Origin: Ostrinia nubilalis | Lineage: Eukaryota; Arthropoda; Insecta; Lepidoptera; Crambidae | Direction of reading: 5' to 3' | Assembly: GCF_963855985.1 (NCBI RefSeq) | Contig: NC_087109.1 | Coordinates: forward strand, 4,360,001 to 4,424,000 | DNA: 64,000 nucleotides | Shown here: piece after piece, positions 33,762 through 45,435 of the stretch | Layout of the letters: every line of letters begins with the position of its first letter | Position numbering within the stretch: the stretch's first letter is position 1 | The notes under the pieces: model-generated | Database searches by the model: none | Seen by the model: the letters and a program-made list of their open reading frames with translations, nothing else | Told to the model about the DNA's origin: nothing | Position numbers and translations under genes: made by a program

Positions 33762-35345
33762 GTGCTCAACGCGCAGGAGCGAATCGACACGCGTCAGGTT
33801 TGGGTTGCCAGCTTTAAATAATTAAAGATTGTGTTTTTTGTAGAGCTTTTTCATTTTTACGAACATAGTATTATTCCATAAACATACATCATAGGTAATC
33901 TTATAATTTTCTTATTTATCTCCAAGTTACAATAAAATTATTATTTTTGAAGTAGAGTAGAATAAAGAGAGAATGGCATAAAGTGCCATCTAGCGATGAG
34001 TAGATAAAACTTTTGGCTTCTCGACATGAAAAGCAAAGCTATTAACCAATAGATGGCGTGGATAGTTTAACTTATAGTACTAAGTATGTATAATAGATGG
34101 CGTGGACAACTTGTCTTATAGTACTAATTATGTATAATAGATGGAGTTGAACAGCATAAATCATTGTACTAACTATATTGTCATAGATGGCGCAGTAACT
34201 TACAATTACAAGTTTTCTATCAAAGCTTTTTCAGCAGCTTACTTTCATTCAAGTAATTAGTGAAGTAGTACTTATTAGTGTTAATAGTAGTAATTTGTAA
34301 AGGAACATGAGACGTATTTTTTTAGCTCGAACCACTAGGTACGAAAGATGATCCTTGTTATATTACCTGAACTATTGTTTTATTGTCATTATTTTTTAAA
34401 TAAAATGCTGAAAATGCTCTTGATCTTGATCTCATTGAAATTCTAATATGGAATTTTATAAATAATTTTTATATTATCAGAGACTATTGTAACAAAAAAG
34501 CTACTTACTGAATATAAATTATACCCCACCATTTAACTCATAAATAAAAAATAAATAAAATTAATTCAACACAAAAACGTTCCCATTACCTTAGTAGTTG
34601 AGAAAAGACAACAACTTGTCCCTTTCCAACCTCGCCCTAAAGATAAAGACAGCAAATTAAAGAGAGACAGATATCTTGCGAAGGATTCAAGGATATCATT
34701 ATCTCGTAACAAACCATTGACCAATCGGAAGAGGGCAGTATCCTTGGAAGGGAATCCTTGCGCTGTGATTGGTGCGTTGAGATAACTCCTAGATAGGGCA
34801 CCGCCCATCATAGAATCCATTTGAATTTGAATTTCGAAGGGTGAACGACGAGCGGGAATTTTCTGTTGGTAACATTGGAATGTAAAGGGGAGAGCTCACC
34901 ATCTAAGAGTTAGTAAAAATATTCAAATTATATCCTATTATAAATTGTGTTTTATGAGTTAATAGCAGAATAATACTTGAAGAACAGAGACGAAGGGAAA
35001 TCTTTTATTTACCTATACTATGGTAGGTAACTGTACCAGTGGTAGCACCTCGACGGAAATTTCGGTATCAAATCAAAGTTTTTTATTCAATAACATCATA
35101 AAGAAAACTAATGCATGACTCTACATAATGCCCACGATATCTTCCTTTTCTTCTTCTGCTACAATAAAACTGAGGTAAAAAATAATGAAATTAACTTTTA
35201 TAGTCTTTAAACAATAAACAACACCATCTGCCATGGTCCAATAAAAAAGACAACGTGCTCTCCTAAGCGCGTAATCATTTTGAACAATCAGGCTGATTTT
35301 CTAACTAAACTGGCAACAAATACACAAAGTTAAATAACACGTTAA
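33762..35345. other. Intergenic with one short tandem array
   Basis: Apart from the 44-bp array at 34049-34195, no gene or repeat boundary is identified. A minus-strand ORF of 84 codons (34566-34820) has no recognisable domain; its DNA looks like a repeat fragment rather than an exon. Confidence 0.45.
34049..34195. repeat. 44-bp tandem repeat carrying TAGATGGCG
   Basis: TAGATGG(C/A)G(T) recurs at about 34050, 34094, 34138 and 34183, with the intervening CTTATAGTACTAA.TATGTAT conserved between the first copies. Period 44-45 bp. An inverted GCCATCTAGCGATG lies just upstream at 33985, and CGCCATCTAGCGACA at 16806. Confidence 0.8.
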
Positions 35346-35347
35346 GT

Positions 35348-35416
35348 TGAATCACCTGGGAATCGAACCCAGAACTGATAAACTCCTCATCTAACAGCCT
35401 AGACCACGGAGACGTC
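35348..35416 (-). repeat. tRNA-like SINE head or tRNA pseudogene
   Basis: On the minus strand, TCCGTGGTCTAGGCTGTTAG holds an A-box-like element and CTGGGTTCGATTCCCAGG a perfect B box with a paired T-stem. The acceptor ends do not pair over 7 bp. As with the SINE at 22825, a TGGTCTAG head suggests a tRNA-derived SINE. Confidence 0.5.
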
Positions 35417-35984
35417 TAATCCATGATGTATGTTAAATTACACCCATTTATTTATTTATTGGTAAGTAAATTTATTTATTAGTAAGTAAATTTATTTACC
35501 TTAAGTACTCGTATGTGCTCAAACATGATTAATTTAATGAAATAATTAAGGTATGAACTTAATTATTAAAGCTCGTAATTAGTAGCTTCTTAATATGAAA
35601 CGCGACACGCTAGATTAGCGAAATTAATTAACAAAGCAACACTTAATGAGCAGCCTTAGGAAATACCTACGTGATAATTTTACTAAATTAAACCTAATAG
35701 TAATATTAGATTAGTAGTTTATAGAGTAATATTGTAATCCTACTAAAACAAAATGTGGCAACAAACCATTATTATGGTTTGCATCGTGAAAAAGTTGCCA
35801 GATCTCATGTTAAGCTTCTAACCTACTAATAATACTTAACCGGTTAAATTAAATCTATATAAACTACTGAGATCGTTCTGCCTCCTTCCAAAGGTTGCCC
35901 TAACTGGGTCCACATTGATCTGCTTAAATTGTAAGACCAGAATACTAATGTGGTGAACCAATAAAGTATTGAGTATTAACTCTA

Positions 35985-36234
35985 CAGGGTGGAAACGTTA
36001 AGTGATCTCACTCGATTATTTCTAAACTATACAAGATATTGAAAAACTGTTTACTGATCCTGAAAGTGCTTCATGAGCTCTTTCAATTTTCGGATAGATC
36101 CAGTTTATTCTGTAACCTATTATTAATACCGTTTGATAGAGCTCATGAAGCACTTTCAGGATCAGTAATCAGTTTTTCGATATGTTGTATAGTTTAGAAA
36201 TAATAGAGTGAGATCACTTAACGTTTCCACCCTG
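35985..36234. mobile_element. Fold-back MITE (CAGGGTGGAAACG ends), TA duplication
   Basis: A 250-bp near-palindrome: the outer CAGGGTGGAAACGTTAAGTG and the inner TGATCCTGAAAGTGCTTCAT each recur inverted on the right side. Only a loop of about 75 bp in the middle is unpaired. TA lies on both sides (35983-35984 and 36235-36236). Confidence 0.9.
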
Positions 36235-36264
36235 TATATGCCCTAACTTCACAAACTACACTTA

Positions 36265-36431
36265 CCCCCTTACTAATAAAACTTACACGCTCGTTGAACA
36301 ATGTTTTAAAGTGACGTTTAGTATGGAAATGTCATTTTAAAACAGAACACTGTTTTAAAATGACATTTCCATACTAAACGTCACTTTAAAACATTGTTCA
36401 ACAACTGTGTAACTTTTTATTATTAAGGGGG
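36265..36431. mobile_element. Fold-back MITE with TTA duplication
   Basis: Ends CCCCCTTACTAATAAAA / TTATTATTAAGGGGG with TTA on both sides. The central arms are perfect: GAACAATGTTTTAAAGTGAC and onward for about 49 bp, then GAACAC, then the exact complement. 167 bp, non-coding. Confidence 0.92.
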
Positions 36432-36730
36432 TTAGTAGTTAAAAGTGGCTTGGCGTTTTCGTTACTACAAGAAGTATTTTTTAACGGAAAAATAATAAGA
36501 CAGTGATTTTTTTACCATAAATTCCCATCCTTGTCACGTTAATACCACTTTAAATTAATATTGATGGAAAGGCAATTAAGATCCCGATCGCTCTGCCATG
36601 ATTTTGGGCATCATTAATTTCGTTGTTGGTCTAATGACAGTTTGAAGTAGGTTTTTCATTTCCATACCTTACTTAGTTTTTACTTGCTTTTAAAAGATGG
36701 AAATAATCAATGAATCACATATGAAAAATA

Positions 36731-39398
36731 TTAAGGTAAACGGCTACTAGTTCGTGATAGTACGTAAGTTCGTAAGTTTTTTTTCTAGCTCAAATAATAA
36801 GCAAATGGAATATTATTTATAAAAATTCTTCATTACTGCAAAAACTCTATTATTTAAGCTATCTAAAAAACCAAGTACCAGCATTGTGGCGCCAAAAATG
36901 AGAGTAATACGAAGCTTCAAACTCTCAGAGAGCCAAAAACAGCCGTGCGGCTTGCAAATGTTGCTCTCACCGTAAGGTTAGCGCTCCAACTTCTTAAGCT
37001 TATAAAAAGGCGAAGGAACGTCCATTTAAATAAAACTTGTAATAGTGGTTTCATGTGTTCCTTGACAATTGATTTGGCTTAGAAAAAAGTTATATGAAAA
37101 CGTAGAATTCCTTTAACACCTTTGCTGCGGCAGTAACTTTCTAATACTTTCCATTCCTTCGGTACAAGGTCAGTAAACCTGGTATTAAAACTTACATTGT
37201 GGCGGCACAAGGCTTAAAGACCTTGTAATATTTAAGATATATTAATTTTATTTTTGGCTTCATGTTAATAGATATTGTGTTTTTTTTCTTTGAATATTAA
37301 CAATAATGCATTTATTGACATACACCTGAAGGCGTTCGTGAATAACTTGTTTAGTATAAAAATTATAGCTATATTCAAAATACAAGGCTTATGCACCCTG
37401 TGCCGCACTGAAGTAGGGAAGTCTGGTGGGTATTCTAGGGATGTGAAATACAAATATCGATAGTCTAAATTAAGTTTTAATAAAAATTTAAAAAAGTAAC
37501 AAACAAAGATGTTTTAATAATTTAGTCTAAATATTTTACAAATAAGACATACGTGCATAAATACTTAAATAAGCTATATTTAAAGAAAACATATTATTTA
37601 ATAACATTTAGTTACAACTTCAAATGTTTGTCACGAAAAACATTATTTAAATAAGCAATAAGTCGTGTATCAAATTAAATTATAATCAATTTTCAGTTTT
37701 GATTTTGTTTGTTTCTCTTGACGCCATGTCGACATGTGCGTTTCTTACGAATGCGAGGCAACACTGGCTGCACGAAGCTAGCGTGGGGTGCGGTACCAGG
37801 TGCGCAGGGTACAAGGTGCTTCGACCTGGTTTCGCATTGTGAAGACATTTTATTACTTCCGTGCGGTACCAGGTCTAAAAACCTGGTATTAAGGTAGGTA
37901 CATCATTGGATTCTATTTTAAGAATACATCATAGATATATATTCATCACTTTCCTACACCGGACCCAATTGAAGTTATGCCTTTCGCACGACAAGGAAGA
38001 CTATAATTTTCTTAGCCGCACGGTAAGCGAGACGTACACAAGGTCTATAGACCTGGTTTCGCACTCAACGTGTTAAAATTGCGATTAATTGACTCACGAA
38101 ATAGCGTACATATTATTTTTCGTGTGTCCCCTATTTCGTGACACTACCGATTCAAGGATATTATGGATAACATTTTGATGCTTGGTTTTTAAATAATTAT
38201 TTATGATAATTTAAATGTAAGTTATGAAACAAATAATGCATTTATTTAAGTTTCTCGTGACCTAAATTCGGTATATGTTTCGTTCACTAGAATTTATATG
38301 ACACGAGTTTGAAGTTCACATATATGACCAATTTTAAGATAAATTAGCATAATTAGTACCAGCATAATTTTGGTTTTATTTCGATTTGTTTTATTTATCT
38401 TTGTTTATTTGTATTGTATATGGGATAGATAATAGTTAATTGACACATTTTGACAATAATCCATGAATTTTACCTAAGGAATTTGGAATAATCAGTATCA
38501 CGAAACAAGGAACCGTATTATTGTTATTTTTTTCCAAGTTCGTGATATATAAATGTATGGTGTAAGGTACTTTTATGACACACACCATCAAAGAAATCGA
38601 CATATTTTTTAGTTTTAATACTTACCTACCTAAGAAATTAATTAATTACTTACTTTTATTATGAGTCATTGGCGTATCTGGGGTTATTTTCAGGGGGGGG
38701 GGGGCGCTACCCTCACTTGAAACAGCTCCAGGGGTGGGATTATGGGGAGAAGGGGGGGGGTACTAATCAAAATTTTATGGGTACGAAGGGAGGGGGGGGG
38801 GGAAGTTCCCCCACATTTCTAATTGTTATATAAATATTTTCACATATCGCTAGAAATAACAAATCAGAATTTTATGGGTACGAGGGGGGGGGGGGGGGGG
38901 GTTAAGTCCGTCCCCCCTCTATATTTCTAATGGTTATATAAATATTTTCACATATTGTTAGAATTAACAAATCAAAATATTATACTAGACACATTATTTC
39001 TTATGAATATTTCAGGTAAGTAATATCGTCAATTTCACATAATTATTTTATTGTAAATTTTTGTTATCGTTTTTAAATTTATTAAACCCTTAATCATTAT
39101 TAAAATATCCTAACTGTATGCATAAAACCTTATCCCGAAATAGGGGACATGAGTTCACGAACTTAGAAACAGAGCAAAATTTTGTCACGAAACAGGATCC
39201 AAACAAGAGGTCCGCAGAACAATTAATATAAAAAAAAGTTCAAACTATATAACTATAAATTATGTATTAACTTACTGTCAAAAGACCAAAGTTTAGCATA
39301 CAAAAGCTTTCATACTGATATCTTGCTTGGTTATTTTAAAAAAAAATGTTAAAGTCGTAAGAGCCTTAATATACCGAAGTAGGGGGCACTTACCTTAA
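36731..39398. mobile_element. 2.7-kb repeat-rich element with TCACGAA motifs (putative)
   Basis: The ends TTAAGGTAAACGGCTACTAG and, inverted from the right, TTAAGGTAAGTGCCCCCTAC are similar. Between them TTCGTGA/TCACGAA recurs in both orientations (about 36755, 37632, 38095, 38130, 38255, 38497, 38540, 39153, 39185), as do ACCAGGT/ACCTGGT half-sites (37175-38060) and 'ccctatttcg'/'cgaaataggggac' (38120, 39138). No transposase ORF. Boundaries and unity are inferred. Confidence 0.55.
38690..38985. repeat. Tandem repeat of about 97 bp with long G-tracts
   Basis: TTTTATGGGTACGA starts units near 38773 and 38870; each continues with a G run, then ATTTCTAATNGTTATATAAA and ATATTTTCACATAT. The G runs lie near 38694-38704, 38750-38760, 38792-38801 and 38884-38901 (18 G in a row). 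Four runs within about 200 bp could form a G-quadruplex. Confidence 0.8.
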
Positions 39399-39399
39399 C

Positions 39400-40020
39400 T
39401 GGTCTACGTTGAATGCACGAAGGTAACCGTTTTTTCCTTGGGTCGATATAAAAAATGTAGTCTAACATTTTGCATTTCGCTCCTAAGTTTAACTTTCACT
39501 TAAAGTATTGCAAATATTTTGTTAGGACGAGGATGGTGACAGGCGCCGATTTGGAGGGAAAAAATGGCGAGGAATCTGCTCTTTTTTCTTTTTACAAGAA
39601 GGAATAGGTAGATAGGAAGGCAGTTATACTGGATAGCTAAAATAATTGTTTTTAGTTTTAAAAATTTCTTTATTGACATAAATACACAACAAGTGAATAA
39701 CAAAGATAATGTACATTGCTACAACTTTAATATTCGCTAAAAGTTAATCTTACCAGGCTACAAGCGCCTCCAAAGATTTTACACACCAATGTTCATAGTG
39801 TTAAAACGTATTGTAAGTGCTAAATTAATCAATAAACTAGATGCAACATTTTTGTGATAAACATTGCTTCTAATTGTAAGAACATTAGAATTAGCTTCAA
39901 TTATTTGCAACAATCACTAGGAATAAGTATGTATCACTAATGTAATAGGAAGATACAAGTATAAGCGACGAAACGTAGCAACAACTACATTTATGACGAA
40001 TAAATATATTTTACAGGACT
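39400..40020. other. Intergenic, nothing recognised
   Basis: AT-rich DNA with no supported ORF, RNA or repeat end. Confidence 0.5.
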
Positions 40021-40139
40021 ATTCCCGGGGCCACCTCTCGTTCCCACTGCAACTCCTGTGTAGCCAGGATCTACAGCTTGACCGCCAATAACCCAACCAG
40101 TGAAGGTCAAGTTTGTTCCGTGGAAAGTTAAACTGTCAT
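40021..40139 (-). other. Coding-looking fragment, possible terminal exon
   Basis: On the minus strand an acceptor-like TTTATGACAG at about 40132 is followed by an open frame reading LTFHGTNLTFTGWVIGG, then DPGYTGVAVGTRGGPGN, and a TAA stop near 39998. The Gly/aromatic-rich text looks like real protein rather than noise. A decayed copy lies at 14207-14330. It may be an exon of a secreted-protein gene, a gene fragment spread by duplication, or transposon protein. No family recognised. Confidence 0.4.
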
Positions 40140-40732
40140 AAATACAATAGTAAATAAATTGATTCGTTTACATAAAAACTCTACTAATTTCCCCAAAGTC
40201 CTGAATCAAACTATGATGTTACAAATAAATAAAAGCTTCTAAAAACACGCGTATTTTTTATTTTCATTCGGCTCCATCGCTATTTCCATTATTTAACTAA
40301 TAGAGGACTCTTTTTAAAAGGATTTTCCACTGCTTTGCCTTTTAAGCCAAAAACTGACAATTGTACACGGGACAAATAGCAATGCACTGAATGCACAATA
40401 CATTGAATATAATACTTATTATTATTATTGTCTCCAAAAAATTAAAGGACAAAATACAAGATCAAAATCTAAGATTGCTGATACAAGATAACTTTGTAGG
40501 TTTTTATAATGTCTGTCTAATGTTACTTCAATAACCCATAACGGCTAACAAAATGTATTTTTTCTGATATAAGAGAGCTACGAGAATATAAACTTTACTC
40601 TACGTTTTTATTATACAAACTTTCGCATTTATAATATTAGTAACTAAGACTCTCCTACCACACCTACCGATACAGATATTGTTCAACAAAAGTGCTGTTG
40701 TGAAAATTTGCGAGGATGGATTGGGATATCTA

Positions 40733-40949
40733 TCTATACTAATATTATAAATGCGAAAGTAACTCTGTCTGTCACTCTGTCTGTAACCACTGAACCGATT
40801 TTGATGAAATTTGGCATAGAGATAGTTTGAGTCCCGGGAAAGGACATAGGATAGTTTTTATCCCGGTTTTTGAAACTGGGACGCGCGCGATAAAGTTTTT
40901 CTCTGACAGATAAAATTCCACGCGGGCGAAGCCGCGGGCGGAAAGCTAG
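40733..40949 (+). mobile_element. Helitron-like non-autonomous element, family A
   Basis: Starts TCTATACTAATATTATAAAT, contains CTGTCTGTCACTCTGTCTGT and AACCACTGAACCGATTTTG, and ends with the CGCGGGCGAAGCCGCG hairpin and AAAGCTAG|T. Nearly the same as 28790-29020, so the family moved fairly recently. Confidence 0.72.
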
Positions 40950-42183
40950 TACATAATACCTACGATGTTTATTACTTTTTCACTCTAAAGCTACTGAACG
41001 AATTGATTTGAGCGGACTCTACAAAATACTACGTTCAAAGTTTGGAATCATCTCACACATAACCAAAATCAATAACTTCACAAATTCACAATCCATCTGC
41101 CTTTTTATCATAATACCCACATGTTCACACATGATTGGGTCCAAATGCATTTTATAATTGGATTTTGGTTAATATTTCGGCTTATAGCTGTGTGTGGTCG
41201 GTACCACAATATTATTCTTTTTTAAATTCGGTGGGATATTCGCGCCCGTCTTACACATTCGCGGCAAATGAAGCGGCAAGATTATTGTAGTTTAGCCTCG
41301 TAAGTCCCCGCGTACTTGTACAAGTACATATTAAGGATAGTAGTTCAGACCTGACATTTAAACTACATAGCAAGAGTAACTGCCCAATGTACTTACCCAA
41401 GTACAAATCTTTCTTTCCCCATTTACCGGGTAGTTTTTTTACAATGGCAAAAATGATACGACCATACTCATTCAATACTCTATGGTCAATTCCGCCATGT
41501 TAGACAGGTAACGTCAACTGTCAGTGTCAGTGTCATTTTTTCGCAAAATGGTCACGGGGTCGTATTGCCGGCTGGCACGAGGATAGTTTATCTGTTTATA
41601 TCAAAGTAATCTTTGGTTTTTTGTCTTGTTTTTTAAATGTATCAGTAAATATAAATTATAGTTCTTGTAAATTAAAGAAAATTTAAAAAGAAACATAGTA
41701 TTTTAGGAGGTTCATGATCGGTCAAAATAATTTGTACTTGATATAGTACGTTAGGCATTTGTTACACAAAAAATTGTATGAAATTTGTATTAGGTATGAA
41801 ATTAGCGTTTTTTTTTCTTCAATGTTCATTACTATGTAATTTCTTTCATAGTATAGCTATGTCCATCATTATTTTATTATTTGAAATTTGACTTCAAGAG
41901 CTTACTTTTACGTATAAAATGCTAAACTTAAGTTTATTTTTTTAATTTGAATTTAATTTTCAAAGACAGCTCGTCCTAATTGTCGTCCTTTTCCATTAAA
42001 CAAAAATAAATATATATTTTATACAGATACCAATTTTCAAAAAATGATTTAATTTTTTTTATAGCTTAATGTTGTTTCAATCTACCTACAAAATTTCATA
42101 ACATTTGAATTTATGGCTTTTTAAAAAATCCTAAAAATATTAGTATGAAAAAAATAATTTTGGTGAAATTCTCCATATAAAAC
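40950..42183. other. Intergenic, nothing firmly recognised
   Basis: AT-rich. The stretch at 41500-41560 (CTGTCAGTGTCAGTGTCATT and an ATG-containing GTTAGACAG|GTAACG) resembles insect first exons, but no downstream exon supports it. Confidence 0.4.
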
Positions 42184-42191
42184 GCTAAGGC

Positions 42192-42923
42192 TAGGGTTTG
42201 CTCCCGGGAAATCCCGGTACTCATTTTTCCCGGGAATTCCCGATAATCTAATCCGTTATCTAGTTCCGGTACCGACGATGCAATTCCCGAGACTTTCGGT
42301 ACTTTCGGGACTTCAATAATTTATTTTTGAATAACAATTTTTTTACTAGATGCCATCATCTTTTTACGTACATACTATCAACATATGAAAAAATATTATT
42401 AATGTTCCTAATTCATTACTATCCTTTTAAGACTGATTGTTTTATCTGATTGTACTTAGGTACTAGGTACTTATTATTTCTTATAATAACGTGTTTTTTA
42501 TAAACCTAATTTAGTTAATTTATGTTTTGTCCCTAACTCTTGTCGCTGCCAGTATTTGACATTGATAGAAAGTGAGAAAACATATTTTAACTAAAATAGG
42601 TTGATTAAACGATTGTTGCTTTTTATGAATATGGCGGTTATGATTTTGAATGGGCATTTATAACTAGTTTTGTCGTGTTGTGTAACTGTTTTGACTGATT
42701 TATCATTAAGATAACAGACCAATTGAACTGAACAGAAAAAGTTTAGTATTTTTGTTAACCTATTCACATGTTTATTAAAATTACGTACAAATTAGGTAAT
42801 TTGTCTTAATAACCATTCACGTGGGTACCGAAATTCCCGAATTTCCTGGTTTTCCCGGTACTGGCTTAGACCTGGTACCGGTAATTCAGTAACACTCCTT
42901 AGTACCGGGACTTGCAACCCCTA
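42192..42923. mobile_element. hAT element with reiterated CCCGGGA ends
   Basis: A 732-bp element with perfect 8-bp target duplications GCTAAGGC (42184-42191, 42924-42931). Ends TAGGGTTTGCTCCCGGG and, inverted from the right, TAGGGGTTGCAAGTCCCGG. The subterminal regions are packed with TCCCGGTAC, CCCGGGAATTCCCG and ACTTTCGGGAC. No ORF. Same layout as the hAT at 18141 (TAGGGTTTC...), with a different palindromic motif. Confidence 0.92.
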
Positions 42924-43430
42924 GCTAAGGCCAAATAATTTTGTCTTAAAGACTGAATTTTATAATTATTGCTTACTTAAGTGACGTTTAGAAGAAAAAA
43001 ATTATTTATTTTTAATACATATAAATAAAACCTTTATCTTAATGATATTATTTTTTACACTGTATAAAAAGCCTAACGTACTTACAGGAGTACAAACTAT
43101 TTTCAATATTTTTCTTTTAAAACAGGTGCTAAAGATGCTTAACTTACAGTAAAAAATACAAAACATAAGGTAACACTTAAAAAACTATGTAAAACCGTCA
43201 ATATTTTATCTCGGTCTGAAGCACATTTCTTAGTTTGTACTTGGTATAGTACATCCGGCAGATATGAATACTACTGTTGAAAAAACACATGACTTACGAG
43301 GTTAGATAATATTTATTTGGCAATGTGGTAGGTAAGGTGGTATTTTAGGGCCAGTTTTTTTTATCTTGGCCACAAAAAACATCTAAGTAGGTACGTTAAG
43401 AGACAAAGCACAGAGGGAAAATGATAAGTT

Positions 43431-45435
43431 ATGGGTCATTCCATAAAAATCTGTATATTTTCGACGTCATTTTGTCCGTAACTTTTTTAAGATGCTTTTG
43501 AATACTTTATCAGTGTAAATTATTGTTTATTAATTAATTATGTTATGTCTAAAAGGGCCAGTCACTTTATGCTTTATTTTAGGAGAAATTATAATTTTCA
43601 ATTTTTTCATACTACATTACTCCTATATGACTTCTAATAAAGTATAAAACTTTTAACCTTAACATTTATAGATAAGTTAATACACATAATGTAGTTGTTT
43701 TGTTATTATCACTATATGTATAAAAAACATCATTCCCTAACTAGTAATTTAGTCCCAAGTGCCATTTAAAGCTAGGGCCTGACGCTCTAGGGACTGACGA
43801 TTTGGAGTAAAACTTAACACAAATGCAGATTAACTTTATATTATAAGATGCTTAATACCATGTGCCGAAAATAGCCAAAAAACTACACGTAAATACTATT
43901 AAATTATATACAATTTCCTATTATAATCAATAAAGCTACTCAACTAGGGACTGACGAAGTGACTGGATTAACACATGTTTCGGTAACAACTGGCACGTTT
44001 GCACTAATTCAAAAAACGGCTACCGCAAAGCCAGCATGGTCTGAGGATAACTTCGTATCGCACTTTAAACTCAACTAAATGTCATTCACTCTAAATACAT
44101 ATTAAAGCGCAAAATTATAAAATCAGTGCGTGGCGAGGGAATGACGCTAAAAACTGTAGACTCTTTTTCAACTAAAGAAAATCAAATTATTGTTTATTGA
44201 AACCGCAAAATATTAATAGAATTTGGTGTAATATACATTTAAATAGATTATTCATTAATTAAAACAAAGGATAAAGTTGATGTTTTTATAAATGTGGGTC
44301 CCAAAACACAAACTTTTGGAGTAGGGGAAGGGGGGGCATGACGGGGTAGTGAGGTAAGACGGGGTACCGCACATATAGAAGAAAGTAGACGTTTGTGAAT
44401 GTAAAACAATAAGCCAATAGGAAGCCTCATTCAACCGACGGTTAGTGCGAGAGAAACTGTGAGCTGGAGTGCACGCGTCTAGTGTCCACAAACGCAAAAC
44501 TGTTTTAGTGTTTAGTCGATCTAATTTTTTGGTAGATTAAACGTCAACATTTTAAGGTAATTATGATCACTCCATTTATGTCTTTTTGATCTTCGGTTAC
44601 TAATGTTGTTTATTTTGATATAGTGTGTTGTTTGCAGGAATCCATCAAACATTTTATTAGTTTTTTATTTTTTTGTTCAGAGCGACCTTATGAGGCAAGA
44701 TGGGGTATTGGGTGTGGGGTATGATGGGGTATGATCCTCGCCTCAAAAAGAATCATAAAAACAAATAAAAGACCAAACCCTCAGCCAAACAACACAAGAG
44801 CAACGATGAAGATGCCATATGCTTATATTGGAATGATGTAAACAACAATTTTTTGACATCATCAGAACCTTGGGTAGACAGCCAGCTCTGTGGACGTTGG
44901 GCTCACAAGTCACAACGCTTGTGCTGGCGTGGACGATGAAGATCCGAAGAAATACATATTTGTTTGTTTTGTGAGGACTAGCTTGTCACATTATACCCCA
45001 ATTCCGTTACCCCATCATACCCCATAGTATGGGGCAAGATGGTTTTTCATAATGTTCCTATTAATTATTAATTATTAAAAATTGTGATAGGTTGATTCTC
45101 CAAAGACTGTACTAAATCATAGTTAGATTAATGACATAACGTGCCATAAATTAATGAGGCCAATAAACATATTGATTAAGCTGTATTTTTATTATTTCGC
45201 TTAGCTACCCCATCATGCCCCCCCTTCCCCTACGGACATGCCTAGGGAATGACGTTTTGGGTCATTCAAAAGGAATTTAAGATGTTTTAAAAATAGTTTC
45301 AAAAAATATAAATGGGTGATGAATAAAGCACATTGCGAGCTGTTATTTAACAATTTTGGAATAAAATATTAACAAATATTTCATGTGAAATGTGGCGCGG
45401 ACTAAGAGTTGACATATTTTTGTGGAATGACCCAT
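43431..45435. mobile_element. 2.0-kb element with ATGGGTCATTCCA ends
   Basis: Inverted ends ATGGGTCATTCCATAAAAAT at 43431 and TTTTTGTGGAATGACCCAT ending at 45435. Additional GAATGACG motifs lie inside (about 44140, 45246). Hosts the nested element at 44324-45230. No transposase ORF; superfamily unclear. Confidence 0.75.
44324..45230. mobile_element. Nested element with GGGGAAGGGGGGGCATGA ends
   Basis: Near-perfect inverted ends (GGGGAAGGGGGGGCATGACG left; GGGGAAGGGGGGGCATGATG read inward from the right), with TA on each side. Internal ACCCCATCATACCCC / GGGGTATGATGGGGT motifs recur in both orientations (44697-44735, 44995-45045). About 907 bp, no long ORF; Tc1/mariner-like by its TA target. 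Confidence 0.8.

Noticed and set aside
34566..34820. 84-codon minus-strand ORF starting MDSMMGGALS
   Set aside because: No domain, no splice context; the DNA has the look of a dispersed repeat.
41500..41570. First exon with donor ACAG|GTAACG
   Set aside because: Only three codons to the donor and no downstream exon found; too weak to call.
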